Shown: in pieces, positions 36,705-45,287 of the stretch
Position numbering within the stretch: the stretch's first letter is position 1
How the letters are laid out: the number at the start of each line of letters is the position of its first letter
Source: Microbacterium oryzae
Lineage (GTDB): Bacteria; Actinomycetota; Actinomycetes; Actinomycetales; Microbacteriaceae
Length of the DNA: 64,000 nucleotides
Assembly: GCF_009735645.1 (NCBI RefSeq)
Contig: NZ_CP032550.1
Location: 2,976,001-3,040,000, forward strand
Direction: 5' to 3'
Program-made: the position numbers and the translations under genes
The notes under the pieces: model-generated
What the model was told of the DNA's origin: nothing
Database searches by the model: none
What the model saw: the letters and a program-made list of their open reading frames with translations, nothing else

Positions 36705-39328
36705 CAGTCGTCGTCCTTGCTCTTGTCGTCCTTCTTGTCGCCGCCCTTGTCGTCGCCGCACGACTTCGCCGCGTAGTTCACGCGGATGGTCGTGTCGGGC
36801 GACGCGACCGCGCCGGCTTCGGGGTCGGTCGAGGTGGCCTTGCCGTCGCCCGCATTCGGCTGCTTCTCGCAGCTGCCGCGCTCGACGTTGGAGAAGCCGG
36901 CGCCGGTGATCGCGGCGAACGCGGCCTTCATCGACATCCCCGACACGTCGGGCACGGCCGAGGCCTTGCCGTCGCTCGGGAAGATCGTGACGTTGGCGCC
37001 GCCGGCGGCCTGGCCCGCACCCGGGTCCTGACGCTGGATGGTGCCCTTCGGCTGGTCGCCCGAGACGGTGTCGCCGACGGTCACGCCGAAGCCCTTGCCG
37101 CGCAGGACATTGGTCGCCTCCTCGACGGACATGCCGGTGACGTCGGGCAGGTCCACGAGGATCCGGCGCGTGAGGTTCGAGTCGGGCGTCGGGAACGGTG
37201 CGCCGGGGTAGTGCTGGTTCGCAGCGGCCTGGATGGGGCGAGCCAGCTCGTAGCGCACGTCGTTGCCGAGGATCCCGTTGCTCCAGACGCGACGGAGGTC
37301 CGTCGTGCCCCGGGTGTTGCCCACCCACACCGCGGTGGTGGCGGCGGTCGAGGACTCGATCATCATGGTCGAGATGTTCTCGTGCGTGCCGGTCTTGCCG
37401 ATGAGCTCGGTGCCGTCGCCCGGGTTCGCCCGCGAGCCGGTGCCGCCGCCGGCCATGACGGTCTTCAGCGCCGCGGCGGCGGTGGCCGCGATGTTCGGCT
37501 CGATGACGGGCTCGCAGCCCGTCTCGGGAACCTGCACCTCCTCGCCCTTCACATCGGTGATGTGATCGATGGCGTGGGGCGTGCAGCGCACGCCGTTGTT
37601 GGCGATGGTCGCGTAGGCCGACGCCATCGAGAGGGGGGCGATGGCCTTCGAGCCGAGCACATCGTAGAGAGCCGGCGTCTCGGTCACCGCGCCGCCGTTG
37701 CCGAGTCGGACGCCGAAGCGCTCCGCGACGCGGTTGATCTCGCACACGTCCAGCTGCTCGGCCATCGCGAGGAAGCCGGAGTTCAGCGAGTCGCGCGTGA
37801 AGTTGGAGATCGTGCCGGTGTAGCCGCCGCTGTTGCCGAAGTTGCCGATCTTCGTGCTGTTGGACTGCGGGGCGCCGTCGCACTTCCACTGGAAGACGCG
37901 GTTGTTCCCGTTCAGCACCTCGTTGATCGACCGGCCGTTCTCGAGCCAGTCGATCAGGGTGAAGAGCTTGTACGTGGAGCCGACCGCGAAGCCGTTGGAC
38001 GAGCCGTGCGCGTAGTCGGCGGCGTAGACGAGCGAGGAGTACCCGGGCTGGGTCGTGACGACCTTCTCGTCCTCGGAGAAGTGGGTGTTCTGCGCCATCG
38101 CGAGGATCTTGCCCGTGCCGGGTTCGACGGTCACCGCCGCGGCGCCGAACTCGATGCCGTCGATATGCGAGGCGGCCGTGGCCTTCATCGCGTTCTCGGC
38201 GGGCATCTGGATGTTGAAGTCGAGCGTCGTGTAGACGTCGAGGCCGCCGCGACGCAGGGTCTCCCAGCGGTCCGCCTTCTCCTTGCCGAAGGCCGGGTCG
38301 TTGAGGATCGTCTCCTGCACGTACTTGCAGAAGTAGGCCGAGCCGCCGGCGGCCTCGCAGCCGGTCTCCCGCGGGTTGATCTTCGGCTCGATGGCCTCCG
38401 CGATCGCCTCGTCGTGCTGCTCCTGCGTGATCTTGCCGTCTTCGAGGAGCCGCCCGAGGACGTAGTCGCGGCGCTGCTTCGTCGAGGCGTAGCCGTCCTC
38501 GGCGCCGTTGTGGGCGACGCCCTCGCCATCCGTGTACGAGCCGTCCGGCAGATCGACGCGGTAGCGGTTCGGGTTCTGCACCATGCCGGCGAGTGTCGCG
38601 GCCTGGTTGAGCGTCAGCTTCGCGGCGGTGGTGCTGAAGTAGTACTGCGCTGCCGCCTCGATGCCGTAGGTCGAGCCGCCGAAGTTGGCGATATTGAGGT
38701 ACCCGATGAGGATCTCGTCCTTCGAGTACTCCTGCTCGATGGAGATCGCGTACCGCATCTCCTGGAGCTTGCGCTCGTAGCCCTCCGCGCCATCCGCCTC
38801 GGTCGCCTCGTAGTAGCAGGCCTGCTGCTCCTCGGAGCCGAACGGGGCCTCCTGCTCGCACTTCTGGATGAGCACGTTCTTGACGTACTGCTGGCTGATC
38901 GACGAGCCGCCCTGCCCGTTCGACCCGCTCTGCAGGTTGCTGAGGAGCGCGCGCGTGGTGCCGATGAGGTCGACGCCGCCGTGCTCGTAGTAGCGCGGGT
39001 CCTCGCTGGAGAGGATCGCGTCGTACATCGTCTGCGTGACGTCCTCGTACTCGAGGGGGATGCGGTTCTGGTCGTAGAACGACGTGAGGGCGAAGTCCTT
39101 GCCGTCCAGACCCTTCGCGTAGATCGTGGTCGGCAGCATGGGCGTATCCACCTCGAGATACGCGGGAAGCTTGTCGAACATCGTGATCGCGCTGGACGCG
39201 GCAGAGCCGGCGACGGCGATCGCGGGGGTGACGGTGGCGGTGACGAGGACACCGGCGATGGCGCTCAGGCCGACGAGGCCGAGCATCCCGCCGAGCACAC
39301 CGCTCGCAGTCTTTTTCACTCCGGGCAT
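36704..39328 (-). CDS. Class A penicillin-binding protein with PASTA domains
   Basis: Bifunctional peptidoglycan synthase of 874 residues from the ATG at 39328. A short cytosolic tail and one membrane helix (about 11-36) precede the GT51 transglycosylase, with SSEDPRYYEHGGVD (catalytic E109) and GGSSISQQYVKN (141-151). The transpeptidase domain has S451-T-Y-K454, S514-L-N516 and K645-T-G. Two PASTA domains follow (about 700-845), then a Lys/Asp-rich tail. A longer frame opens at 39466. The chosen ATG is six bases after TACGAT on the minus strand, which fits the leaderless pattern of this genome; ATG 39358 has no such box. The arrangement resembles mycobacterial PonA2. The metallophosphoesterase is co-translated. 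Confidence 0.93.
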   Translation of the reverse strand: MPGVKKTASGVLGGMLGLVGLSAIAGVLVTATVTPAIAVAGSAASSAITMFDKLPAYLEVDTPMLPTTIYAKGLDGKDFALTSFYDQNRIPLEYEDVTQTMYDAILSSEDPRYYEHGGVDLIGTTRALLSNLQSGSNGQGGSSISQQYVKNVLIQKCEQEAPFGSEEQQACYYEATEADGAEGYERKLQEMRYAISIEQEYSKDEILIGYLNIANFGGSTYGIEAAAQYYFSTTAAKLTLNQAATLAGMVQNPNRYRVDLPDGSYTDGEGVAHNGAEDGYASTKQRRDYVLGRLLEDGKITQEQHDEAIAEAIEPKINPRETGCEAAGGSAYFCKYVQETILNDPAFGKEKADRWETLRRGGLDVYTTLDFNIQMPAENAMKATAASHIDGIEFGAAAVTVEPGTGKILAMAQNTHFSEDEKVVTTQPGYSSLVYAADYAHGSSNGFAVGSTYKLFTLIDWLENGRSINEVLNGNNRVFQWKCDGAPQSNSTKIGNFGNSGGYTGTISNFTRDSLNSGFLAMAEQLDVCEINRVAERFGVRLGNGGAVTETPALYDVLGSKAIAPLSMASAYATIANNGVRCTPHAIDHITDVKGEEVQVPETGCEPVIEPNIAATAAAALKTVMAGGGTGSRANPGDGTELIGKTGTHENISTMMIESSTAATTAVWVGNTRGTTDLRRVWSNGILGNDVRYELARPIQAAANQHYPGAPFPTPDSNLTRRILVDLPDVTGMSVEEATNVLRGKGFGVTVGDTVSGDQPKGTIQRQDPGAGQAAGGANVTIFPSDGKASAVPDVSGMSMKAAFAAITGAGFSNVERGSCEKQPNAGDGKATSTDPEAGAVASPDTTIRVNYAAKSCGDDKGGDKKDDKSKDDD

Positions 39329-39424
39329 AGGCTGATCGTAGGGGAGTTCCCTGAGCATCCCGCCGTTCGCGGCGCTCTCGCGCCGCATTCCCAGTGCCGT
39401 CTCGGCCTCGACGACAGGAGTTCC

Positions 39425-39649
39425 ATGACCACGTGGGAGTACCTCACCACGCCGCTTCTCATCCACAACACCGCGGCCATCCTCAACAACTGGGGCAAGC
39501 AGGGCTGGGAGCTCGTGCAGGTCGTCCAGGGCCCCGAGGGCGGTCTGGTCGCCTACCTCAAGCGCCCGCTCACCGAGGCGGGGCCGTCGAACACCGGCCT
39601 CGGCGCCGCCGCCGATGCCGCCCGCCAGTTCGAGGGCGGCGCGCAGTGA
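39425..39649 (+). CDS. Small conserved protein, DUF4177-like
   Basis: A 74-residue cytosolic protein of unknown function. The core WEYLTTPLLIHNTAAILNNWG plus KQGWELVQV and GLVAYLKRP matches the compact beta-alpha-beta pattern of DUF4177-like proteins, and the tail is Ala-rich and disordered. AGGAG at 39416-39420 supports the ATG. The stop codon overlaps the RidA-like gene by four bases (GTGA), so they form an operon. The same neighbour pair, next to a class A PBP, is found in mycobacteria (from memory). Confidence 0.8.
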   Translation: MTTWEYLTTPLLIHNTAAILNNWGKQGWELVQVVQGPEGGLVAYLKRPLTEAGPSNTGLGAAADAARQFEGGAQ

Positions 39650-40104
39650 CGGTCTCCGCGCGCCTGGCCGAGCTCGGCATCGAGCTGCCGGCCGTCGTCG
39701 CGCCGGTCGCGGCCTACATTCCGGCCAAGGTGCACGGCGACGTCGTGCAGACCTCGGGTCAGCTCCCGATGGTGGCCGGCGCCCTGCCGCAGACCGGAAA
39801 GGTCGGCGCGGGCGTCTCCGCGGAGGACGCGAAGGGCCTCGCCCGCACCTGCGCGCTGAACGCGCTCGCCGCCGCCGCCGACGCCGTGGGCGGCGTCGAC
39901 CGGCTCACGGGTGTGCTGAAGGTCACCGGCTTCGTCGCCTCCGACCCGGCGTTCACCGGGCAGCCCGGTGTCATCAACGGCACGAGCGAGGTGCTCGGCG
40001 AGATCTTCGGCGAGGCCGGGCGCCACTCCCGCTCGGCGGTCGGCGTGCCCGTGCTGCCGCTCGACTCGCCCGTCGAGGTCGAGGTGGCCTTCCTCTTCGA
40101 GTGA
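39646..40104 (+). CDS. RidA / YjgF family enamine-imine deaminase-like protein
   Basis: Cytosolic protein of 152 residues, probably trimeric, of the Rid family that hydrolyses reactive enamine/imine intermediates from amino acid metabolism. Visible elements are VVQTSGQLPMVAGALP (about 27-42), LAAAADAVGGVDRLTGVLKVTGFVASD split over two strands and a helix, and the C-terminal RSAVGVPVLPLDSPVEVE. In this subgroup the arginine found near the active site in true RidA proteins is replaced by the SRSAVGV segment, so catalytic activity is uncertain. GTG start overlaps the small upstream gene. Confidence 0.87.
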   Translation: MTVSARLAELGIELPAVVAPVAAYIPAKVHGDVVQTSGQLPMVAGALPQTGKVGAGVSAEDAKGLARTCALNALAAAADAVGGVDRLTGVLKVTGFVASDPAFTGQPGVINGTSEVLGEIFGEAGRHSRSAVGVPVLPLDSPVEVEVAFLFE

Positions 40105-40115
40105 GCCATGACGTG

Positions 40116-40151
40116 AACGGGCCGGGCATTCCGCAGAATGCCCGGCCCGTT
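40116..40151. terminator. Hairpin terminator between ridA-like gene and acs
   Basis: A 15-bp perfect stem (AACGGGCCGGGCATT at 40116-40130 with 40137-40151) with a 6-base loop lies between converging genes and ends in TTCG. Confidence 0.8.
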
Positions 40152-40185
40152 TCGTCTCACGTCGCCCGCTCGACGTCCGAAGACG

Positions 40186-42153
40186 TCAGCGCACCTGCGC
40201 GGAGATGACGCTCATCACGGCGGTGTCGGCGAGGGTCTGCGTGTCGCCGACCTCGCGGCCCTCGGCGACGTCGCGCAGCAGGCGCCGCATGATCTTGCCG
40301 GAGCGGGTCTTCGGGAGCTCGCCCACGATGTAGACGTCGCGCGGGCGCGCGATCGGACCGATCTGCTCGCCGACCCATGCGCGCAGCTGGTTGGCGAGGC
40401 CATCCGGGCCGTGCTGCGTGAGGTAGCTCTCCTTGAGGATGACGAAGGCGACCACCGCCTGGCCCGTCGTCTCATCCGAGGCCCCGACGACGGCCGCCTC
40501 CGCCGTCGCCTCGTGCGCGACGAGCGACGATTCGATCTCCGCCGTCGAGAGACGGTGCCCGGAGACGTTCATGACGTCGTCGACGCGGCCCAGCAGCCAG
40601 ACGTCGCCGTCCTCGTCCAGGCGCGCGCCATCCCCGGCGAAGTAGTAGCCGTGGCTCTCGAACTTCTCCCAGTACGTCTCGCGGTAGCGCTCGGGGTCGC
40701 CCCAGATGCCGCGCAGCATGCTCGGCCAGGGCTCCGTGACGACGAGCAGGCCGCCGTTGCCGTTGCCGACGTGCTCGGCCTTCTCGTCGACGACGTCGAT
40801 GGAGATGCCGGGAAGCGGCACCTGCGCGCTGCCGGGCTTCGTCTCGGTGACGCCCGGCAGCGCCGACACCATGATCGCGCCGGTTTCCGTCTGCCACCAC
40901 GTGTCGACGATGGGGGTCTTCCCGCCCCCGATGACATCGCGGTACCAGACCCAGGCCTCGGGGTTGATGGGCTCGCCGACCGACCCCAGCACGCGCAGGC
41001 TCGACAGATCGCGCTGCTGCGGGATGACGCGGCCCTGCTTCATGAATCCGCGGATGGCGGTGGGCGCGGTGTAGAGGATGGTCACGCCGTACTTCTCGAC
41101 GATGTCCCACCAGCGGCCGGGCTTCGGGAACTCGGGCGTCCCCTCGTAGAGCACCTGGGTGGCGCCGTTGGCGAGCGGGCCGTACGTCACGTACGTGTGC
41201 CCGGTCACCCACCCGATGTCAGCGGTGCACCAGTAGACGTCGGTCTCGGGGTGGAGGTCGAACACGTTCCGGTGGGTGTAGGCGGCCTGCGTGAGGTAGC
41301 CGCCCGAGGTGTGGAGGATGCCCTTCGGCTTCCCGGTGGTGCCGGACGTGTAGAGGATGTAGAGCGGGTTCTCCGCGGGGAACGCCTGCGCGACGTGGTC
41401 GGCGGGGGCGGCGGAGACGGCCTCGTGCCACCAGAGGTCCCGGCCCTCGGTCCACTCCACGTCGTTCTCGCCGCGGCGCACGACGAGCACGTGCTCGACG
41501 GTGAGCTGCGCGCCGTCGCCGCGGTCGGCGAGCGCCTGGTCGACGGCCGGCTTGAGCGCCGAGACCTTGCCCTTGCGGTAGCCGCCGTCGGCGGTGATGA
41601 CGAGCTTCGCGCCGGCGTCGTCGATGCGCGAGCGCAGGCTGTCGGCGCTGAAGCCGCCGAAGACGACGGAGTGGATGGCGCCGACGCGGGCGACGGCGAG
41701 CATCGAGGCGATCGCCTCGGGGATCATCGGCAGGTAGATCGCCACCCGGTCGCCGGCCTCGATGCCGAGGTCGGTGAGCACGTTCGCGAGGCGCTTGACC
41801 TCGTCGGTGAGCTCCGCGTAGGTGACGCGGCGGCTGTCGCCCGGCTCGCCCTCCCACAGCAGCGCCACCCGGTCGCCGTTCCCGGCCTCCACGTGCCGAT
41901 CGAGGCAGTTGTAGGCGACGTTGAGCTCGCCGTCTGCGAACCACTTGGCGAACGGCGGCGTCGACCAGTCGAGCACCTGCGTGAACGGCTTCTCCCAGTG
42001 CAGCAGCTCTTGCGCCTGCTCGCCCCAGAACCCCTCCCGGTCTGCCTTCGCGCGCTCGTACAGGTCGGCGCCGGCCACCGCCTGCGCGGCGAACTCGGGG
42101 GATGGCGCGAAGCGCCGGCTCTCGGTGAACAGGTGGTCGATCTGGCTGGACAT
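40186..42153 (-). CDS. acs: Acetate-CoA ligase (acetyl-CoA synthetase)
   Basis: Activates acetate to acetyl-CoA via acetyl-AMP, the high-affinity route that complements Pta-AckA. It is 655 residues, the normal length. Motifs are WFADGELNVAYNCLDRH near the N-terminus, the A3 loop YTSGTTGKPKG, VFGGFS and TWWQTETG in the acetate pocket, the GYYFAGDGARLDEDG hinge Asp region, and PKTRSGKIMRRLLRD with the conserved Lys that is acetylated in other bacteria. AAGGAG seven bases before the ATG supports the start. A TACATT -10 box lies at 42229-42224. Divergent from the tad genes with 210 bases between, in which I see no gene. Confidence 0.96.
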   Translation of the reverse strand: MSSQIDHLFTESRRFAPSPEFAAQAVAGADLYERAKADREGFWGEQAQELLHWEKPFTQVLDWSTPPFAKWFADGELNVAYNCLDRHVEAGNGDRVALLWEGEPGDSRRVTYAELTDEVKRLANVLTDLGIEAGDRVAIYLPMIPEAIASMLAVARVGAIHSVVFGGFSADSLRSRIDDAGAKLVITADGGYRKGKVSALKPAVDQALADRGDGAQLTVEHVLVVRRGENDVEWTEGRDLWWHEAVSAAPADHVAQAFPAENPLYILYTSGTTGKPKGILHTSGGYLTQAAYTHRNVFDLHPETDVYWCTADIGWVTGHTYVTYGPLANGATQVLYEGTPEFPKPGRWWDIVEKYGVTILYTAPTAIRGFMKQGRVIPQQRDLSSLRVLGSVGEPINPEAWVWYRDVIGGGKTPIVDTWWQTETGAIMVSALPGVTETKPGSAQVPLPGISIDVVDEKAEHVGNGNGGLLVVTEPWPSMLRGIWGDPERYRETYWEKFESHGYYFAGDGARLDEDGDVWLLGRVDDVMNVSGHRLSTAEIESSLVAHEATAEAAVVGASDETTGQAVVAFVILKESYLTQHGPDGLANQLRAWVGEQIGPIARPRDVYIVGELPKTRSGKIMRRLLRDVAEGREVGDTQTLADTAVMSVISAQVR

Positions 42154-42363
42154 TCGATCGCTCCTTCGCGGACAGTCTCTCGGGCCGCGACGACGCGGCG
42201 ACGGCGATCACGCCGTTCCCCCGAATGTACGTCGGGCGGCAGGTGGTCGGTACCGCCGAAAGTCGGGGGCTCGTCGTGTGCCCAGGCGGCGTGTCCCCGC
42301 GCGGTTCTCCACGGATGGCCGCAGCGGCCGTTCTCGAGACGCCGGTCTCCGTAGCGTCGGAGC

Positions 42364-43386
42364 ATGGCCGTCCCCTTCATCGTCCAGCCGCGCGGACGCC
42401 CCCGCCGCGCCGCGGACGGGCGTGCGGAGAGCCCGCACCGGGACGACCAGGCGGCGCGAGCGGACCTCGGTCCGCTCGCGCCGTACCTCGCCGACGGCGG
42501 GGTCACCGATCTCTTCGTCAACGGCACGGCGGGACTGTTCGTCGACCGGGGGTCCGGTCCGGAGCGGGAGGCGAGCTGGCGTGCCTCCGAGCGCGAGGTG
42601 CGCGATCTCGCGACCGCGCTCATCGCCCGAGGCGGGCGGCACATCGACGAGGCGACTCCGTGCGTGGACGTGCGCCTCACCGGCGGTCTGCGCGTCCACG
42701 CGGTGCTGCCGCCGGTGAGCTCCGGCGGCACGGCGCTGTCCATCCGCATCCCTCGGCTCGCCCACGCCGACCTCGCCGGCCTCTGCCGCGGCGGCACCTT
42801 CGCCGCGGAGGTGCGGGACTGGCTGATCGAGGTCGTCCGCGCGCGGCGGAACGTGCTGGTGACCGGGGCCGCGGGCACGGGGAAGACCACGCTGCTCGCC
42901 GCCATGCTCTCGCACGCACCGGCCAACGAGCGCATCGTCACGATCGAGGATGTCGCCGAGCTCCGCATCGCGCATCCCCATCACATCGCCCTCGAGGTCC
43001 GGCAGCCGAATCTCGAGGGCGTCGGGGAGATCGGCCTCGCGCGGCTCGTCCGCGAATCCCTGCGGATGCGACCCGACCGCATCGTCGTGGGCGAGTGCCG
43101 AGGGGAGGAGGTGCGCGAGCTCCTCACCGCGCTCAACACCGGACACGACGGCGGCGCGGGAACGCTGCACGCCTCCGGTCTCGACGACGTGCCCGCCCGG
43201 CTGGAGGCGCTCGGCGCGCTCGCCGGCATGGACGACCACGCGGTCGCGCGGCAGGTGGAGAGCGCGATCGCGTTCGTCCTGCACCTCAAGCGCGATCGCG
43301 CGGGGCAGCGCCGCCTCGCCAGGGTCGGGCGCTTCCGCGAGTCGGGCCAGCGCCTCGGCATCGAGGAGGTGGAGCCGTGGCGCTGA
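42364..43386 (+). CDS. tadA: Tad pilus assembly ATPase TadA (CpaF type)
   Basis: Hexameric secretion ATPase powering assembly of Flp/Tad pili. It is 340 residues, short for the family but complete in motifs. An N-terminal arm with LADGGVTDLFVNG precedes Walker A GAAGTGKTT (168-176). VTIEDVAELRI is the Asp box, RMRPDRIVVGECRG is Walker B, and TGHDGGAGTLHAS contains the His box. TAGCGT (42352-42357) is six bases before the ATG, so the mRNA is probably leaderless. The gene overlaps the next by 10 bases. The AAA-like Ssd/CpaE gene that precedes tadA in mycobacteria is absent. Confidence 0.92.
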   Translation: MAVPFIVQPRGRPRRAADGRAESPHRDDQAARADLGPLAPYLADGGVTDLFVNGTAGLFVDRGSGPEREASWRASEREVRDLATALIARGGRHIDEATPCVDVRLTGGLRVHAVLPPVSSGGTALSIRIPRLAHADLAGLCRGGTFAAEVRDWLIEVVRARRNVLVTGAAGTGKTTLLAAMLSHAPANERIVTIEDVAELRIAHPHHIALEVRQPNLEGVGEIGLARLVRESLRMRPDRIVVGECRGEEVRELLTALNTGHDGGAGTLHASGLDDVPARLEALGALAGMDDHAVARQVESAIAFVLHLKRDRAGQRRLARVGRFRESGQRLGIEEVEPWR

Positions 43387-44306
43387 AGCGCGGTGAGGAT
43401 CGCACGGCCGCGGTGGCGGAGACCGTGCTGCGGCTGGCCGTGCTGCTGCAGGCCGGGGCGGCGCCGGCCTCGGCCTGGCGACACCTCGGGGAGGCCGGAG
43501 ATCGAGACGCGGAGGCGATCGTCGCGCGGGCGGCGAGCGGCGTGCCCCTCGTCGAGGCGATCGAGGCCCAGGCGACCGAGGGGAGGAGCCCTGCGCAGAC
43601 GCGACTGGCGACCGCGTGGCGCGACGTGGCGGCGGCCTGGGAGGTGTCGATCGCGGTCGGTGCGCCGCTGGCCGAAAGTCTGCGCGCCATGGCGGGCGCG
43701 CTGCGCGACGCGCAGGAGAGCGGAGACGACGTGCGGGTCGCCCTCGCCGAGCCCGCCGGCACGGCGCGCCTCATGGGATGGCTGCCGCTCTTCGGCCTGC
43801 TCATCGGGGGTGCGCTCGGCTTCGACACGCTCGGCGTGCTCTTCGGCGACCCGATCGGGCTCGTCTGCCTGGGCGCGGGAGCTTCGCTTCTCATCCTCGC
43901 CCGCGTCTGGACGGCGCGGCTGGTGCGAGCGGCCCAGCCGCCGCCCGGCACGCCGGGCATGACAGCCGAGCTCGTCGCCATCGGCCTCGCCGGCGGCGTC
44001 TCCGTGGAGCGCGCCCGGCGTCTCGTCGATGAGGCGCCGGGCGGCCCGCGCGGAGATGACGGGACCGCCCCGGTGCTGGCGCTGTCCCGCTCGGCGGGCG
44101 TGCCCGCCGTCGAGCTGCTGCGCGCGTCGGCCGCGCACGATCGACATGACGCGCGAGTGCGCGGGCGGATGCGCGCCGCGCGGCTCGGGTCGCGGCTGCT
44201 GCTGCCCCTCGGCGTCTGCACGCTCCCCGCGTTCCTGTGCCTGGGCGTCGCGCCCATGATGCTCAGCGTCCTCCGCTCGACGCCGCTACCCGTCCTCGGC
44301 GGCTGA
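43377..44306 (+). CDS. TadB/TadC-like membrane platform protein, possible fusion
   Basis: Inner-membrane platform of the Tad system, 309 residues from GTG 43377. The N-terminal soluble part (residues about 10-130) reads like one T2SSF helical domain (LLQAGAAPASAW, GAPLAESLRAMAGAL). Two or three membrane segments (about 136-180) follow. The second soluble part (about 195-265; GLAGGVSVERARRLV and SAGVPAVELLRASA) looks like another T2SSF half, and a final hydrophobic pair (about 270-300) ends the protein. The two halves correspond to TadB and TadC, which are separate genes in mycobacteria. GGAGG precedes the GTG inside the end of tadA. No other platform gene is present. Confidence 0.8.
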   Translation: MALKRGEDRTAAVAETVLRLAVLLQAGAAPASAWRHLGEAGDRDAEAIVARAASGVPLVEAIEAQATEGRSPAQTRLATAWRDVAAAWEVSIAVGAPLAESLRAMAGALRDAQESGDDVRVALAEPAGTARLMGWLPLFGLLIGGALGFDTLGVLFGDPIGLVCLGAGASLLILARVWTARLVRAAQPPPGTPGMTAELVAIGLAGGVSVERARRLVDEAPGGPRGDDGTAPVLALSRSAGVPAVELLRASAAHDRHDARVRGRMRAARLGSRLLLPLGVCTLPAFLCLGVAPMMLSVLRSTPLPVLGG

Positions 44307-44347
44307 AACCCCCTCCACCCGGAGAACCCCACAGAGAGAAGGAGCAT

Positions 44348-44542
44348 ATGACCGAGAGAACTGGAACTCCGTCGCGGCTCGTCGCGCTGCTCGACGACGA
44401 CACCGGAGCGTCGACCGCGGAGTACGCGATCGTCACGATGGCCGCCGTCGCATTCGCCGGCATGCTGGTGATGATCATGCGGTCGGGGGAGGTGCAGCAG
44501 ATCCTCACCGATCTCGTGCGCCGCGCCCTCACGGTGCCCTGA
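44348..44542 (+). CDS. Flp-type prepilin-like protein (DUF4244)
   Basis: A 64-residue pilin-like protein, the probable major subunit of the Tad structure. A short charged leader ends in DDDTG, and the predicted cleavage is after G20, leaving A-S-T-A-E with Glu at +5 followed by a hydrophobic helix (YAIVTMAAVAFAGMLVMIM). This is the hallmark of type IV-like prepilins. AAGGAG lies just before the ATG. The stop overlaps the next start (TGATG). No prepilin peptidase gene is in the window. Confidence 0.85.
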   Translation: MTERTGTPSRLVALLDDDTGASTAEYAIVTMAAVAFAGMLVMIMRSGEVQQILTDLVRRALTVP

Positions 44543-44895
44543 TGCCGAGGGCGGTGCGACGGCGGCTTCCCCTGCTCGACGACCGCGGCGCGGTCGCAGC
44601 GGAGCTCGCCGTCGCACTGCCTGCCGTCCTCCTCGTCGTCGCGCTCGGAATCGCCGGTCTCGGCGCGAGCGCGCGGCAGGTGCAGCTGCAGGATGCGGCC
44701 GCCGACGCGGCGCGCCTCCTCGCCCGAGGGGAGGGTCACGGCAGGGCGGCCGGAGTCGCCGCCGCCGTGGACGGCGCGCTGTCCGTGGCGCACGAGGGCG
44801 ACCTCGTCTGCGCCACCGTCGCCGCGACGGTGCGGCTGGGCGGTGCCGCACTCCCGCTCTCGGCGTCCAGCTGCGCGCTCGCGGGAGGGGTGTGA
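44542..44895 (+). CDS. TadE-like pseudopilin
   Basis: A 117-residue membrane protein with a prepilin-like start: leader ending in LLDDRG, predicted cleavage after G16, Glu at +5 (AVAAE), then the hydrophobic helix LAVALPAVLLVVALGIAGLG. The exported part is short, Ala-rich and carries two cysteines (CATVAAT and SSCAL) that may form a disulfide. It is coupled to the upstream pilin gene by TGATG. Minor pilin of the Tad apparatus by position and motif. Confidence 0.84.
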   Translation: MPRAVRRRLPLLDDRGAVAAELAVALPAVLLVVALGIAGLGASARQVQLQDAAADAARLLARGEGHGRAAGVAAAVDGALSVAHEGDLVCATVAATVRLGGAALPLSASSCALAGGV

Positions 44896-45215
44896 TGGCC
44901 GGGTCCGCGATCGGAGCGGGCGTCATCGCCGTCGCCGGACTGCTCGTGCTGGGGCTCTCGGCCGCGGGCGGCGCCGCGGCCGAGAGCCAGCGCCTCGCGG
45001 GCACGGCCGACGCCGCCGCGCTCACCGCGGCCGACGGCCTGAGCGGTGCCGTGCCCGGAGACGCCTGCGGGCTCGCCGCCGCGGTCGCCGCGTCCGCGAG
45101 GGCGGAGGTGGCGTCCTGTAGCGTGGACGGTCTCATCGCAACGGTCTCCGTCCGCTCCGGATTCGGCGGATTCACCGTGGTGGCCGCCGCCCGAGCCGGG
45201 CCGCCGCCGTCGTGA
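44895..45215 (+). CDS. TadE/G-like protein of the Tad locus
   Basis: A 106-residue protein with an N-terminal hydrophobic segment (about 6-28) and a small extracellular domain with AESQRLAGTADAAALTAAD and two cysteines (GDACGLA, VASCSV). This resembles the secretion-neighbourhood TadE-like protein that closes the mycobacterial tad locus (Rv3654c, from memory). ATG 44895 is preferred because GGGAGGGG is four bases upstream; GTG 44892 is one codon earlier. The ATG shares a base with the previous stop. It lacks the Glu+5 prepilin pattern. topA follows 72 bases later. Confidence 0.78.
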   Translation: MAGSAIGAGVIAVAGLLVLGLSAAGGAAAESQRLAGTADAAALTAADGLSGAVPGDACGLAAAVAASARAEVASCSVDGLIATVSVRSGFGGFTVVAAARAGPPPS

Positions 45216-45287
45216 GCAGCGACCCTCTCCTCTGAGAGCCGCGTCGGTGCGCGCTGTGTATGGTGTGCTTCGAGGAAAGGACGCCCC

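Noticed and set aside
36704..39466. Start of the class A PBP at 39466 or 39358
   Set aside because: The extra residues have no membrane or domain features, whereas TACGAT sits six bases before ATG 39328.
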